The notes under the pieces: generated by a model
The model's database searches: none
What the model saw: the letters and a program-made list of their open reading frames with translations, nothing else
Told to the model about the DNA's origin: nothing
Program-made: the position numbers and the translations under genes
Origin: Chloroflexi bacterium UBA6265
GTDB lineage: Bacteria; Chloroflexota; Chloroflexia; Thermomicrobiales; UBA6265
Length of the DNA stretch: 17,230 nt
Direction of reading: 5' to 3'
Assembly (NCBI GenBank): GCA_002440805.1
Contig: DJVD01000039.1
Coordinates: 12,561 to 29,790, forward strand
Shown here: positions 7,999-14,640 of the stretch, one piece after another
How positions within the stretch are numbered: position 1 is the stretch's first letter
Layout of the letters: every line of letters begins with the position of its first letter

Positions 7999-9750
7999 CT
8001 ACGAGGTCAGTTCTTCCAGGTCTGGAAGCACAACCGGCTTGCGCTGTGTGCGGCGGGCGATCATCCTATCCACCCGTGGTGTGGCGGCACGATCCTCGGT
8101 CAGCTCGTCCAGCCAGACCTCTTCATCAGCCGGCAACCAGAAGCACCCGAAGGTGTGTTGGCATGCAAGGTCCTGCTCATTCACCACGCGTTGCACGGGA
8201 CCCGCGTACTCGTTTGCACACGATCCCCGGCCTGGCACGCCGCTTGGACGGAAGCTGGCGCAGGTTCCACAGCATCGGGGTACCTGGGGAGCAATTTCGA
8301 TGGTACTACCGACAAACGGTGTCGTGTCCTTCGGTCGCTGGGGCTCGGGACGGCGTTCTTGCTTCGCCGCTTCCGGGCGCATCGGCCGGGAGTGGCGAGG
8401 CCCTTCGCCCTGGTAGGGATTCGGTCGAGAGTGTTGTACCGGTGATGGTGCAGTTTGCCTGGTCACTTCACGGTGCTCTCCAGCGGCAGGGCGATTCCGG
8501 ACGGGGTCGTCTCGCTTTAGCATGGACGACGATGTTCGTGACCTGGGTGCCGTCTCCTCCGCATGTCGGGCGGCCGCCGCTTTCACCGCAGGGTGATAAC
8601 CCCTCAGGGGACTCGATTTTAGTCGCTCAACCGGAGCCGCCTGTTCTGGCACGACGTGGTTCAACCGGGGACGATTTGTCACCGGACTCGTTGTTGGCCG
8701 GGGATCCGGTTTGGGCGTGTGGCTTTCGGCCATCGGCACGATCAGATGACGCCTGGCCCGCTCCTGTCGCAATCGATCTTCGCTCATCAACTCGCGGGCC
8801 TGCGATACCGGCCGGGCGGGTGTTTGCGTATAGGCCATTGGGGCCGCACTGGCGGAAACCCGTAGCGTGGAGCCTTGTGGGGACCGGTTTTCTACCGGGG
8901 CCATCAAGGGGAGTTCGAACCCTGGCGTCATGCTCGGCACGGAATTCCATTGTTCGCGTCGCTCAGGATTATGCGAAGTGACGGCCATTTCCGAGGGCGC
9001 GCCGAGACCCATCGCCTTATGATCTTTTGGGGATTTTGTATCTCGCATAAGCTTGCGAACGCGCGGCGAACGCGAAATGCCTGGCCTGAGGCCGTCATCT
9101 ACCAACTCATCGTCGTGTGACTGGGAGTCGTCATCGGAGACTCGTTCGTCCTCGACGAAGTCATCGGGAGGGAAGCTCGATTCGCTGGCTGCCACAGTTG
9201 TTGGCGCGGCTGCGGCAACGTCTTCCTTCGGGTCCTGTGGCGTTGCTTCGGCTTCTTCATCGGCAAAGGGAATCAGGGGGCGCTGGCGGGATTGCTTTTC
9301 CATGTGGCGTTTGCGGGCGCCTGCCAAGGCTTCCTGGCTACTATGCATCAACAGCCGACGGCGCTCTTCCTGCAGGGAATCGCTCCACGAGCCCATACCC
9401 GGCGACACCGCACCGGAATCTACAACATCATCTTCGAATGACGGACGAGCAGTTTTGCTGCCGGCGATGGAAACAGAAGTTACTTCGTCGTCAAAATGCA
9501 GCTGCGCTGCAACGGGTTCGGGAAGGGTGGGCTGCTGCGGGATATCCAGTGATTCCGGGTCACGGTCATCGGCTGGGTCTTGCCACAGGCTCGTGCCCCA
9601 TCGGGTTCGGCAGCCGAGCTCATTTGGGCGTAAAAGCAGCAAATCCAAATGGGCCCTGTCCCGTTTGGGATGAGTGCATTTGCCATTGAGCCCGGATTCA
9701 GTTTGTGCGAAAAATCGGCATGTTCCGCACTGCCGCTTCTTCTCTGCCAT
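7999..9750 (-). CDS. Unrecognised 583-residue protein with paired N- and C-terminal Cys4 modules
   Basis: I do not recognise this protein. Residues 8-57 hold a four-Cys module: C8, C11, C25 and C47, with CGTCRFF and a closing NELGC-RTRWG. Residues 494-539 hold a second with the same C-x2-C-x13-C opening: C494, C497, C511 and C530, plus C493 and C536; it reads CGTCASF and closes with DLACQHTFG. Both look like zinc- or Fe-S-binding knuckles and like duplicates. About 435 residues between are low-complexity, rich in Pro, Arg, Ser, Asp and Glu, with an acidic patch (196-219), probably disordered. No signal peptide or membrane helix is visible. The ATG at 9750 has GAAGG 8 bases upstream, and a good minus-strand promoter lies at 9871-9899. 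A 363-residue plus-strand frame across part of this region is judged a shadow. Function unknown. Confidence 0.8.
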   Translation of the reverse strand: MAEKKRQCGTCRFFAQTESGLNGKCTHPKRDRAHLDLLLLRPNELGCRTRWGTSLWQDPADDRDPESLDIPQQPTLPEPVAAQLHFDDEVTSVSIAGSKTARPSFEDDVVDSGAVSPGMGSWSDSLQEERRRLLMHSSQEALAGARKRHMEKQSRQRPLIPFADEEAEATPQDPKEDVAAAAPTTVAASESSFPPDDFVEDERVSDDDSQSHDDELVDDGLRPGISRSPRVRKLMRDTKSPKDHKAMGLGAPSEMAVTSHNPERREQWNSVPSMTPGFELPLMAPVENRSPQGSTLRVSASAAPMAYTQTPARPVSQARELMSEDRLRQERARRHLIVPMAESHTPKPDPRPTTSPVTNRPRLNHVVPEQAAPVERLKSSPLRGYHPAVKAAAARHAEETAPRSRTSSSMLKRDDPVRNRPAAGEHREVTRQTAPSPVQHSRPNPYQGEGPRHSRPMRPEAAKQERRPEPQRPKDTTPFVGSTIEIAPQVPRCCGTCASFRPSGVPGRGSCANEYAGPVQRVVNEQDLACQHTFGCFWLPADEEVWLDELTEDRAATPRVDRMIARRTQRKPVVLPDLEELTS

Positions 9751-9870
9751 AGGTATGAGCCTTCACATATGTATGGTGAGAGATGACGTGCGGCTGACTT
9801 TGCTGGCTTATGGATCCCCATCTCATAATGGCCAGACATTCGCTTCCCCTACTTCTCTCCCGTTGTGAAG

Positions 9871-9899
9871 ATTGTAGCCATTGGGTGGTGCCTTGTCTA
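9871..9899 (-). promoter_or_regulatory. Sigma-70-like promoter candidate for the Cys4 protein gene
   Basis: Read on the minus strand, TAGACA (plus 9894-9899) and TACAAT (plus 9871-9876) are separated by exactly 17 bases. This would give a leader of roughly 115 bases before the ATG at 9750. The match is by eye to the sigma-70 consensus. Confidence 0.5.
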
Positions 9900-9901
9900 G
9901 G

Positions 9902-9916
9902 GGTCAACTCCTGACC
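9902..9916. promoter_or_regulatory. Operator-like inverted repeat GGTCA-N5-TGACC
   Basis: GGTCA (9902-9906) and TGACC (9912-9916) form a perfect dyad just upstream of the minus-strand -35 box at 9894-9899, a position suited to a repressor or activator site. No regulator gene is adjacent, so the binding protein is unknown. Confidence 0.4.
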
Positions 9917-9929
9917 GGACGAAGCGAAA

Positions 9930-9942
9930 GTACACTGTGTAC
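9930..9942. promoter_or_regulatory. Operator-like palindrome GTACAC-T-GTGTAC
   Basis: A perfect 13-base palindrome (6-base arms, one central base) lies between the divergent promoter candidates, 27 bases centre to centre from the GGTCA dyad. Such compact dyads are typical of dimeric transcription-factor sites; the factor is not known. Confidence 0.45.
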
Positions 9943-10069
9943 GTGCGTATTGTGCAAGGTGGAGTTACGGGAAAAGATACGGATTCATCGGATTATTAAT
10001 AAATGGACAGAATTTCGTAATTAACCGATATGGACAAAAAGTCATCGTTTTCTGGCGTACGTACGATGG

Positions 10070-10099
10070 TTGATAGCGTGCATTCCTACCCCGTACACT
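10070..10099 (+). promoter_or_regulatory. Sigma-70-like promoter candidate for the ornithine cyclodeaminase family gene
   Basis: TTGATA (10070-10075) and TACACT (10094-10099) are 18 bases apart, which would start transcription near 10106, about 30 bases before the ATG at 10138. The palindrome CGTACGTACG at 10056-10065 lies just upstream. Confidence 0.5.
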
Positions 10100-10137
10100 C
10101 CCTGTAAGAGTTAACCCCATTGGCCAGGAGGCATAGC

Positions 10138-11127
10138 ATGCTCGCTCTATCGCGAAACGATCTTCGGCAGGTTCTCACCATGCAGCAATGCATCGAATTG
10201 GTGAAATCCGCCTTCGTGGAATTGTATCAAGGTCGTGCCGAGGTGCCGCTGCGGCTTGGCCTTGATGTTGACCCCGGCAAGGATGTTACCCTGCTGATGC
10301 CTGCCCATTTGCCCGATATGAAAGCGCTTGGCTTTAAGGTGGTGTCTGTCTTTCAATCAAATAGCGAGCGCGGCATTCCCGTCACCAGCGCGATGGTGTG
10401 CCTGGTGGATCCCGAAACTGGAGTGCCTTCCGCCATCCTCAATGGGGCCTACCTTACGCAGTTACGCACGGGCGCGGTATCCGGTGCAGCGGCGGAATAT
10501 ATGAGTCGCGAAGACGCCCACAGTTTGGTGGTGATTGGTGGGGGTGCCCAGGGTGTTACCCAGGCGGCGGGAATTGCGGCCGTGCGCGATATCACCAGCA
10601 TCACCGTGGTCGACAAATTCGAATCATCCTTCCCTCGGTTCCGAACGGCGATCGAGCAGGATTGGCCGGAACTGGCCGCCAAGCTTTCGTTTGCCACCGA
10701 TGCCGAGGATGCTGTGCGCAGCGCCGATATCATCTGCCTCGCCACCACCTCCAAACAACCGGTGTTTGATCCTGCGTGGGTCAAGCCCGGTACGCATGTC
10801 AGTGGCGTTGGTGCATTTACGCCTGAAATGCAGGAAACACCCGAAGGTTTTGTCAGCCAGGCCAGGGTGGTTGTGGATATGAAAGAGCACGCGCTCGCCG
10901 AAGCCGGCGATCTTATTATCCCGCTTCAGAACGGATCACTGCGCGAGGAAGACATTGCTGGCGAGCTGGGAGGTATGGTGCTGGGAGAATTCCCGGGCCG
11001 AACCAGCGAAGACGAATGGACCTTCTTCAAATCAGTTGGTAATGCCGTCCAGGATATGTCCGTAGCCGCGTTCGCCGTCAAGCAGGCATATGAGCTTGGC
11101 ATTGGCCAGTCAATCGATCTCGGCTAG
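10138..11127 (+). CDS. Ornithine cyclodeaminase / mu-crystallin family NAD(P)-dependent enzyme
   Basis: The 329-residue protein matches the OCD/mu-crystallin family, which includes ornithine cyclodeaminase, alanine dehydrogenase (archaeal type), ketimine and delta-1-pyrroline-2-carboxylate reductases and opine-like enzymes. Visible features are Lys67 in GFKVVS, NSERGIP (75-81), DPETGVPSAILNG (91-103), the active-site LTQLRTGAVSG (106-116), the Rossmann motif GGGAQG (134-139) and the C-terminal KSVGNAVQDMS signature. The start is ATG 10138, not the in-frame TTG at 10120: AGGAGG (10126-10131) lies 6 bases before this ATG. It stands alone between a long regulatory gap and a terminator, so its regulation is likely independent. 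The true substrate cannot be read from sequence. Confidence 0.9.
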   Translation: MLALSRNDLRQVLTMQQCIELVKSAFVELYQGRAEVPLRLGLDVDPGKDVTLLMPAHLPDMKALGFKVVSVFQSNSERGIPVTSAMVCLVDPETGVPSAILNGAYLTQLRTGAVSGAAAEYMSREDAHSLVVIGGGAQGVTQAAGIAAVRDITSITVVDKFESSFPRFRTAIEQDWPELAAKLSFATDAEDAVRSADIICLATTSKQPVFDPAWVKPGTHVSGVGAFTPEMQETPEGFVSQARVVVDMKEHALAEAGDLIIPLQNGSLREEDIAGELGGMVLGEFPGRTSEDEWTFFKSVGNAVQDMSVAAFAVKQAYELGIGQSIDLG

Positions 11128-11142
11128 TAGCCAACACGCAAA

Positions 11143-11180
11143 AGCCACCCGGCGATTCAATCTCCGGGCGGCTATTTTCT
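11143..11180. terminator. Intrinsic terminator between convergent genes
   Basis: Arms AGCCACCCGG (11143-11152) and CCGGGCGGCT (11164-11173) form a 10-bp stem with an 11-base loop. Downstream on the plus strand is TATTTTCTT; the minus strand has TTTT right after the hairpin. The one imperfect pair is an A-C mismatch in plus-strand RNA but a G-U wobble in minus-strand RNA, so it should work slightly better for the nuoF transcript. Confidence 0.82.
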
Positions 11181-11187
11181 TGCTGGA

Positions 11188-12930
11188 TTAGTCTGCAGCG
11201 GCTGTTGCCAGGTCCGCGCCCACGTGCGGTCGTGCGGCGATTGGGCAGGTGCCGGTCTTGCAGTGGCCATCAACAATGTGCTGGCGGAACTCTTCTTCAT
11301 ACACATCAAGGAATGCCACCAGCGGTACCGGGGCAACCTGACCGAGGCCGCAGAGGCTGAGCTCGATGATGTGCTTGCTGGTGCGCCGGATGAGCGCCAA
11401 ATCCTCCAGCGAACCGCGGCCAAAGCGAATGCGATCGAGGATCTCAACCAACGCCGGGTTGCCAAGTCGGCAGGGAACACATTTGCTGCAGCTTTCGTAG
11501 CGGCTGAATGCGGTGAGGTAACGCGCCATATCGACGGCGCACACACCCTCATCGAACAGTACCCAACCACCAGAGCCGAGCATGCCATGGATATCGGTGA
11601 GCGAATCGAAATCGATCGGCCGTTCGAATGCGTTTTCAGTAATCGGGCCGGCGGAGGCGCCACCGGTTTGCATACCCTTGAACGTATAGCCTTCGCGCAT
11701 GCCGCCATAGATATCGTTGAGGATGTGGTTCATGGTGACACCCATTTCCACCTCAACCACACCGTGCAGCTTGCTCGGACCCTGCATGGTCATCAGTTTG
11801 GTGCCGGTGCTTTTCTCGGTGCCCAGGCTGGCGTACCAGTCGCCACCGCGCACGATGATATCGGGCACGTTCGCCAGGGTCTCAGTATTGTTGGCAACGG
11901 TCGGACGCTTCCACAGGCCTTCTTCCACCGATCGAGGTGGTTTTGTGCGTGGCTGGCCGCGCACGCCCATGATCGAATACATCAGCGCCGATGCTTCGCC
12001 GCAGATGTAGGCACCACCACCGGTGCGCACGCGAATGGCAACGTTCTTGCCAGTGCCAAGCACATCCTTGCCGATCAGTCCAAGACGCTCGGCATCGGCC
12101 ACGGCTTTGCGGAATCGGCGCAGGCCAAGCGGATACTCACCACCAAGGTAGTTGTAGCCACGCTCGGCACCGCAGGCGATGCAGGCAATGAGAATGCCTT
12201 CCAACACGCGATGCGGATCGCATTCATGCAGGTGGCGATCCTTATAGACATTCGGTTCACCCTCGTGGCTATTGCACACGATGAACTTGGGTGAGTTGGT
12301 GGCTTTGCGGCCGGATTCCCATTTGATACCGGCCGGGAAACCTCCGCCCCCGCGGCCGCGAACATTGGATGCCGTAACTTCGTGAATGGCTTCTTCCTGG
12401 CTGATTTCGAAGAGGACCTTGAAGTAGCCATCGTAGGCGCCACGGGCAATCGCATCTTCAATCGAATCCGGTTCGATGACGCCTGCGTTGCGGGTGAGGA
12501 GCATGTTCTGATGTTGGAAAAAATGATGCTCATTCAGCGGCCGAATATCGCCTTCCGGCGCATCTCCGCGCACGCCAACGGCAAGGTCATTGCGGTCGCC
12601 GGCGATCACGCCAGCAACATCGTCAACGGTAAGTGGTCCGTACACAATCGGTTGGGCACCAGGGCGTTTTACTTCAACCCATGGCTCCATCCAGAAGGCG
12701 CCGTTGCCGCTGACTTCGCGGACGATCACATCGCCGCCCACCTGATGAACCTGCTCGAGCACCTCCAGCGCACCCTTGGCAATGCTGGACGATCCCACAC
12801 CAACCGATACGACGGTGGCGCTGCCGTTCCACACAGAATCCCACTTTTGCCGGGCCTGCTCGCGGAACGCGAGAAAGTCATCTTTGGAATTCAGTTTGGT
12901 CAGATGTTCGCTTGGCTTCACGCTAACCAT
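11188..12930 (-). CDS. NuoF-like NADH-binding diaphorase subunit (HndC/FdsB type)
   Basis: The 580-residue subunit oxidises NADH through FMN and a 4Fe-4S cluster. Order: a thioredoxin-like N-terminal region (about 38-108); FMN site GRGGGGFPAG (192-201); NADH-site segment NSHEGEPNVYKDR (220-232), where NADE of NuoF reads NSHE; TGGGAYICGEASAL (303-316); SLBB-like region; and 4Fe-4S ligands C481, C484, C487 and C527. A short tail has C557 and C562 (HCKTGTCP). It is longer than complex I NuoF (about 430) and resembles subunits of soluble hydrogenases and formate dehydrogenases. All four cluster Cys of the N-terminal domain appear replaced. I prefer ATG 12930 (GAGG 6 bases upstream) over ATG 12942. 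It overlaps nuoE by 8 bases. No complex I, hydrogenase or formate dehydrogenase gene is nearby. Confidence 0.9.
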   Translation of the reverse strand: MVSVKPSEHLTKLNSKDDFLAFREQARQKWDSVWNGSATVVSVGVGSSSIAKGALEVLEQVHQVGGDVIVREVSGNGAFWMEPWVEVKRPGAQPIVYGPLTVDDVAGVIAGDRNDLAVGVRGDAPEGDIRPLNEHHFFQHQNMLLTRNAGVIEPDSIEDAIARGAYDGYFKVLFEISQEEAIHEVTASNVRGRGGGGFPAGIKWESGRKATNSPKFIVCNSHEGEPNVYKDRHLHECDPHRVLEGILIACIACGAERGYNYLGGEYPLGLRRFRKAVADAERLGLIGKDVLGTGKNVAIRVRTGGGAYICGEASALMYSIMGVRGQPRTKPPRSVEEGLWKRPTVANNTETLANVPDIIVRGGDWYASLGTEKSTGTKLMTMQGPSKLHGVVEVEMGVTMNHILNDIYGGMREGYTFKGMQTGGASAGPITENAFERPIDFDSLTDIHGMLGSGGWVLFDEGVCAVDMARYLTAFSRYESCSKCVPCRLGNPALVEILDRIRFGRGSLEDLALIRRTSKHIIELSLCGLGQVAPVPLVAFLDVYEEEFRQHIVDGHCKTGTCPIAARPHVGADLATAAAD

Positions 12931-13501
12931 GGGTCGCCTCATTTTCCTGCATGGAATGCTTGCCTTCGATCGCGCGATTCACCAGTTCGGTGAGCGATTC
13001 GGGCGTCACATGGCCATGGTACTCATCGTCGATCTTCACGACGGGCGAGCGATCGCACACACCCAGGCAGAAATTGGCTACCTGCACGCTCATCTGGTCA
13101 TCGGCCGTGGTTTCACCATCAGCCACACCGTAGGTGTCCTTCATGGTTTGAACCAGCTTGTTGGAGCCCATCACATAGCAGCTCATGCCGTGGCACAGCA
13201 ACATGTGGTGATGACCGCGAGGTTCGGTGCGGAAATCGGCGTAAAACGTGAGAATTGCGAAAACGCGAGTGGTGGTTGTTCCGAGGTGCTCGGCAACGAT
13301 CTCGGCTGCCTCGGGGGAAACCCAGCCAAAATGCTCGTTAATCTCCTGGCATGCCGAGAGAATGAGCTCCTGGGCTTCTTCGTGGTCGTTGTACGTAAAG
13401 TGCGAGAGCATCTCGCGAACGACATCGAGGTCGATGTCCTGGCGGCCGGTGTACGGCGAAGGTACGGGCCGGGGTGCGTGTGTATGATTCGACTGAACCA
13501 C
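12923..13501 (-). CDS. NuoE-like 2Fe-2S thioredoxin-fold subunit
   Basis: The 192-residue protein is the 24-kDa-type partner of the NuoF-like subunit. An N-terminal helical region (about 25-85: PEAAEIVAEHLGTTTTRV) precedes a thioredoxin-like domain with four 2Fe-2S ligands: C103 and C108 in LLCHGMSCYVMGS, C145 and C149 in FCLGVCDRSP, the standard C-x4-C and C-x3-C arrangement. The start is GTG 13501 because AGGGAGGAG (plus 13508-13516) lies 6 bases upstream; the upstream in-frame TTG at 13543 has no such site and would place the SD inside the gene. A strong hairpin (13515-13546) touches this ribosome site. The 3' end overlaps nuoF by 8 bases, suggesting translational coupling of the two subunits. 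Confidence 0.9.
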   Translation of the reverse strand: MVQSNHTHAPRPVPSPYTGRQDIDLDVVREMLSHFTYNDHEEAQELILSACQEINEHFGWVSPEAAEIVAEHLGTTTTRVFAILTFYADFRTEPRGHHHMLLCHGMSCYVMGSNKLVQTMKDTYGVADGETTADDQMSVQVANFCLGVCDRSPVVKIDDEYHGHVTPESLTELVNRAIEGKHSMQENEATHG

Positions 13502-13514
13502 TCGGATCTCCTCC

Positions 13515-13546
13515 CTGTTACGCCTGTCGTCATGGAGGCGCAACAG
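13515..13546 (-). promoter_or_regulatory. 11-bp leader hairpin abutting the nuoE ribosome site
   Basis: On the minus strand CTGTTGCGCCT (plus 13536-13546) pairs with AGGCGTAACAG (plus 13515-13525) through 11 pairs, one of them G-U, around a 10-base loop. The hairpin shares two bases with the AGGGAGGAG ribosome site (13508-13516). A TATACT box (plus 13576-13581) could be the -10 element, though no good -35 is visible. It could instead be a DNA operator, as the arms are also a near-perfect inverted repeat. Confidence 0.55.
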
Positions 13547-13594
13547 TGCGCATTTCGCGGACTTTTACTTCGGAGAGTATAGCAGCGAATGAGG

Positions 13595-13987
13595 CTAGCT
13601 GGAGCGGAAAAGCGTCGAGAAGTCGCCGTCGAACTCGTTCAGGAAATCGTGCATGTCCACCACATCGCCGGCGGTTACCCGGTCACCGGTGAGGGGTGCT
13701 TCCGAGGCGATCGTGTCGCTTTCTTCGTCGGTTGAGCGGTCGTCGCCGCGCATGGCGCGTTGGGTGAGGGATCGCACCTCAAGCATTGCGTCTTCGGCGC
13801 TCCCCTCGGCCGTGACGGCAGCGATGTAGTTGCGGCTATGGCATTGTTCGCATTCCACCATCAGCGTCCATACGCCAGGTTTCCGTTGCACCGACGTGAT
13901 GTCGGATACTTCGTATTCCCGATGGCAGACAACGCAGCGACTGAGTTGCTGCAAAACAATGTGTTTGATGTGATCGAAATCTTCCAT
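13595..13987 (-). CDS. Small zinc-ribbon protein with acidic C-terminus
   Basis: The 130-residue protein has two CxxCH motifs, C18-x2-C21 (CVVCHREY) and C46-x2-C49 (CEQCHSRN), about 25 residues apart with beta-like sequence between. This is a zinc-ribbon layout. CxxCH is also the haem c motif, but there is no signal peptide, so haem attachment is unlikely. The C-terminal half is acidic and Asp/Glu/Ser-rich, ending in MHDFLNEFDGDF, similar to the tail of the upstream nuclease. The start is ATG 13987, with AAGGA 8 bases upstream; a longer frame reaching into the nuclease gene is rejected because it would overlap it and lacks family-like sequence. It follows the nuclease gene by 49 bases. Function unknown. 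Confidence 0.8.
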   Translation of the reverse strand: MEDFDHIKHIVLQQLSRCVVCHREYEVSDITSVQRKPGVWTLMVECEQCHSRNYIAAVTAEGSAEDAMLEVRSLTQRAMRGDDRSTDEESDTIASEAPLTGDRVTAGDVVDMHDFLNEFDGDFSTLFRSS

Positions 13988-14036
13988 TGGTACTTTCCTT
14001 GAGACGCCGTTCAGCAATGCGAAGGGGGAGTACGTC

Positions 14037-14600
14037 TCACGATCCACGCGAACCTTTGTCGAAATCGTCCAGGTCGAGTGAGTTAATAAAATCCCGAAAT
14101 ACACCGAGATCGGGGGTGGCATCAGCATCTGTGGCCGGATTTTCCTGTGGGCTACCGGAGTAAAGGATATCGGATTCGGTCTGGTCGACTGTGCCTTCAT
14201 CCACCATTGTAATACTCGCCGATTCCATTACGGCGTCTTCAATGAGGATGCGGGCATCGCTGCGAATGGCCAGGGCCAACGCATCGCTGGGACGGGCATC
14301 GATCTCGATCGTGCGATCGCCAACCACCAGCACCAACGTCGCGTAATACACCTTGTGATTGAGATCGGTGATCACCACACGATCCAGGTCAGCACCAAGC
14401 TCCTCCAGCATCGTGCACATCAGGTCGTACGGAAGCGGGCGCGTGGGTGCCACGCCCTGCAATTCCAGGGCGATTGCCTCTGCTTCGTATGAGCCAATCC
14501 AGATCGGCAAATGACGATTGCCGCCGACTTCGCGCAGGATAACCACCCGGTTTTGGGTGACCATACTTACCCGAATGCTTTCGACGGTTGCTTCGATCAC
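14037..14600 (-). CDS. Bifunctional nuclease domain protein (DUF151/BFN)
   Basis: The 187-residue protein carries a BFN domain at about residues 1-135: an opening VESIRV, then REVGGNRHLPIWIGSYEAEA, the helix LELQGVAPTRPLPYDLM, and ARPSDALALAIRSDARI. Plant BFN proteins have DNase and RNase activity; the role in bacteria is unclear. The C-terminal 50 residues are acidic and probably disordered, ending in VFRDFINSLDLDDF. I set the start at GTG 14600, with AAAGGA 6 bases upstream, which gives the usual family N-terminus; GTG 14615 would add five residues and has no such site. It lies 40 bases after lepB and 49 bases before the zinc-ribbon gene, in a likely common transcript. Confidence 0.88.
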   Translation of the reverse strand: MIEATVESIRVSMVTQNRVVILREVGGNRHLPIWIGSYEAEAIALELQGVAPTRPLPYDLMCTMLEELGADLDRVVITDLNHKVYYATLVLVVGDRTIEIDARPSDALALAIRSDARILIEDAVMESASITMVDEGTVDQTESDILYSGSPQENPATDADATPDLGVFRDFINSLDLDDFDKGSRGS

Positions 14601-14640
14601 GGTGCATCCTTTCACAGGTCTTTAGTGTACACCCGACGAT

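Larger units (their letters stand above)
9751..10137. other. 387-base regulatory gap between divergent genes
   Basis: This stretch has no supported gene. It holds a minus-strand promoter candidate (9871-9899), two dyads (9902-9916 and 9930-9942), AT-rich DNA with the palindrome TTATTAATAA (9993-10002), two copies of ATGGACA 27 bases apart (10003-10009 and 10030-10036), the palindrome CGTACGTACG (10056-10065) and a plus-strand promoter candidate (10070-10099). It separates the Cys4 protein gene from the ornithine cyclodeaminase family gene and is much longer than other spacers here. Confidence 0.7.

Noticed and set aside
7890..8981. 363-residue open frame on the plus strand overlapping the Cys4 protein gene
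   Set aside because: The minus-strand frame has two matching Cys modules, a ribosome site and a promoter; the plus-strand frame has irregular Arg/Ser/Pro-rich sequence without motifs.
9755..9868. Small plus-strand frame just upstream of the Cys4 protein gene
   Set aside because: No ribosome site, and it crosses the leader and promoter of the minus-strand gene; composition is not protein-like.
11224..12294. 356-residue open frame on the plus strand antisense to the NuoF-like gene
   Set aside because: It mirrors conserved NuoF codons, has no ribosome site worth noting and no family-like sequence; such antisense frames are common over conserved GC-rich genes.
12776..13582. 268-residue plus-strand frame over nuoE and the start of nuoF
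   Set aside because: Antisense to intact 2Fe-2S motifs; no ribosome site or family features.
13595..13987. Two CxxCH motifs suggesting a dihaem cytochrome c
   Set aside because: There is no signal peptide or membrane anchor, and the paired CxxC spacing with acidic tail fits a cytoplasmic zinc ribbon better.
14000..14039. TGAGACG / CGTCTCA inverted repeat between the nuclease and zinc-ribbon genes
   Set aside because: The 7-base arms are 26 bases apart and one overlaps the nuclease stop; likely chance, and no T-run follows.
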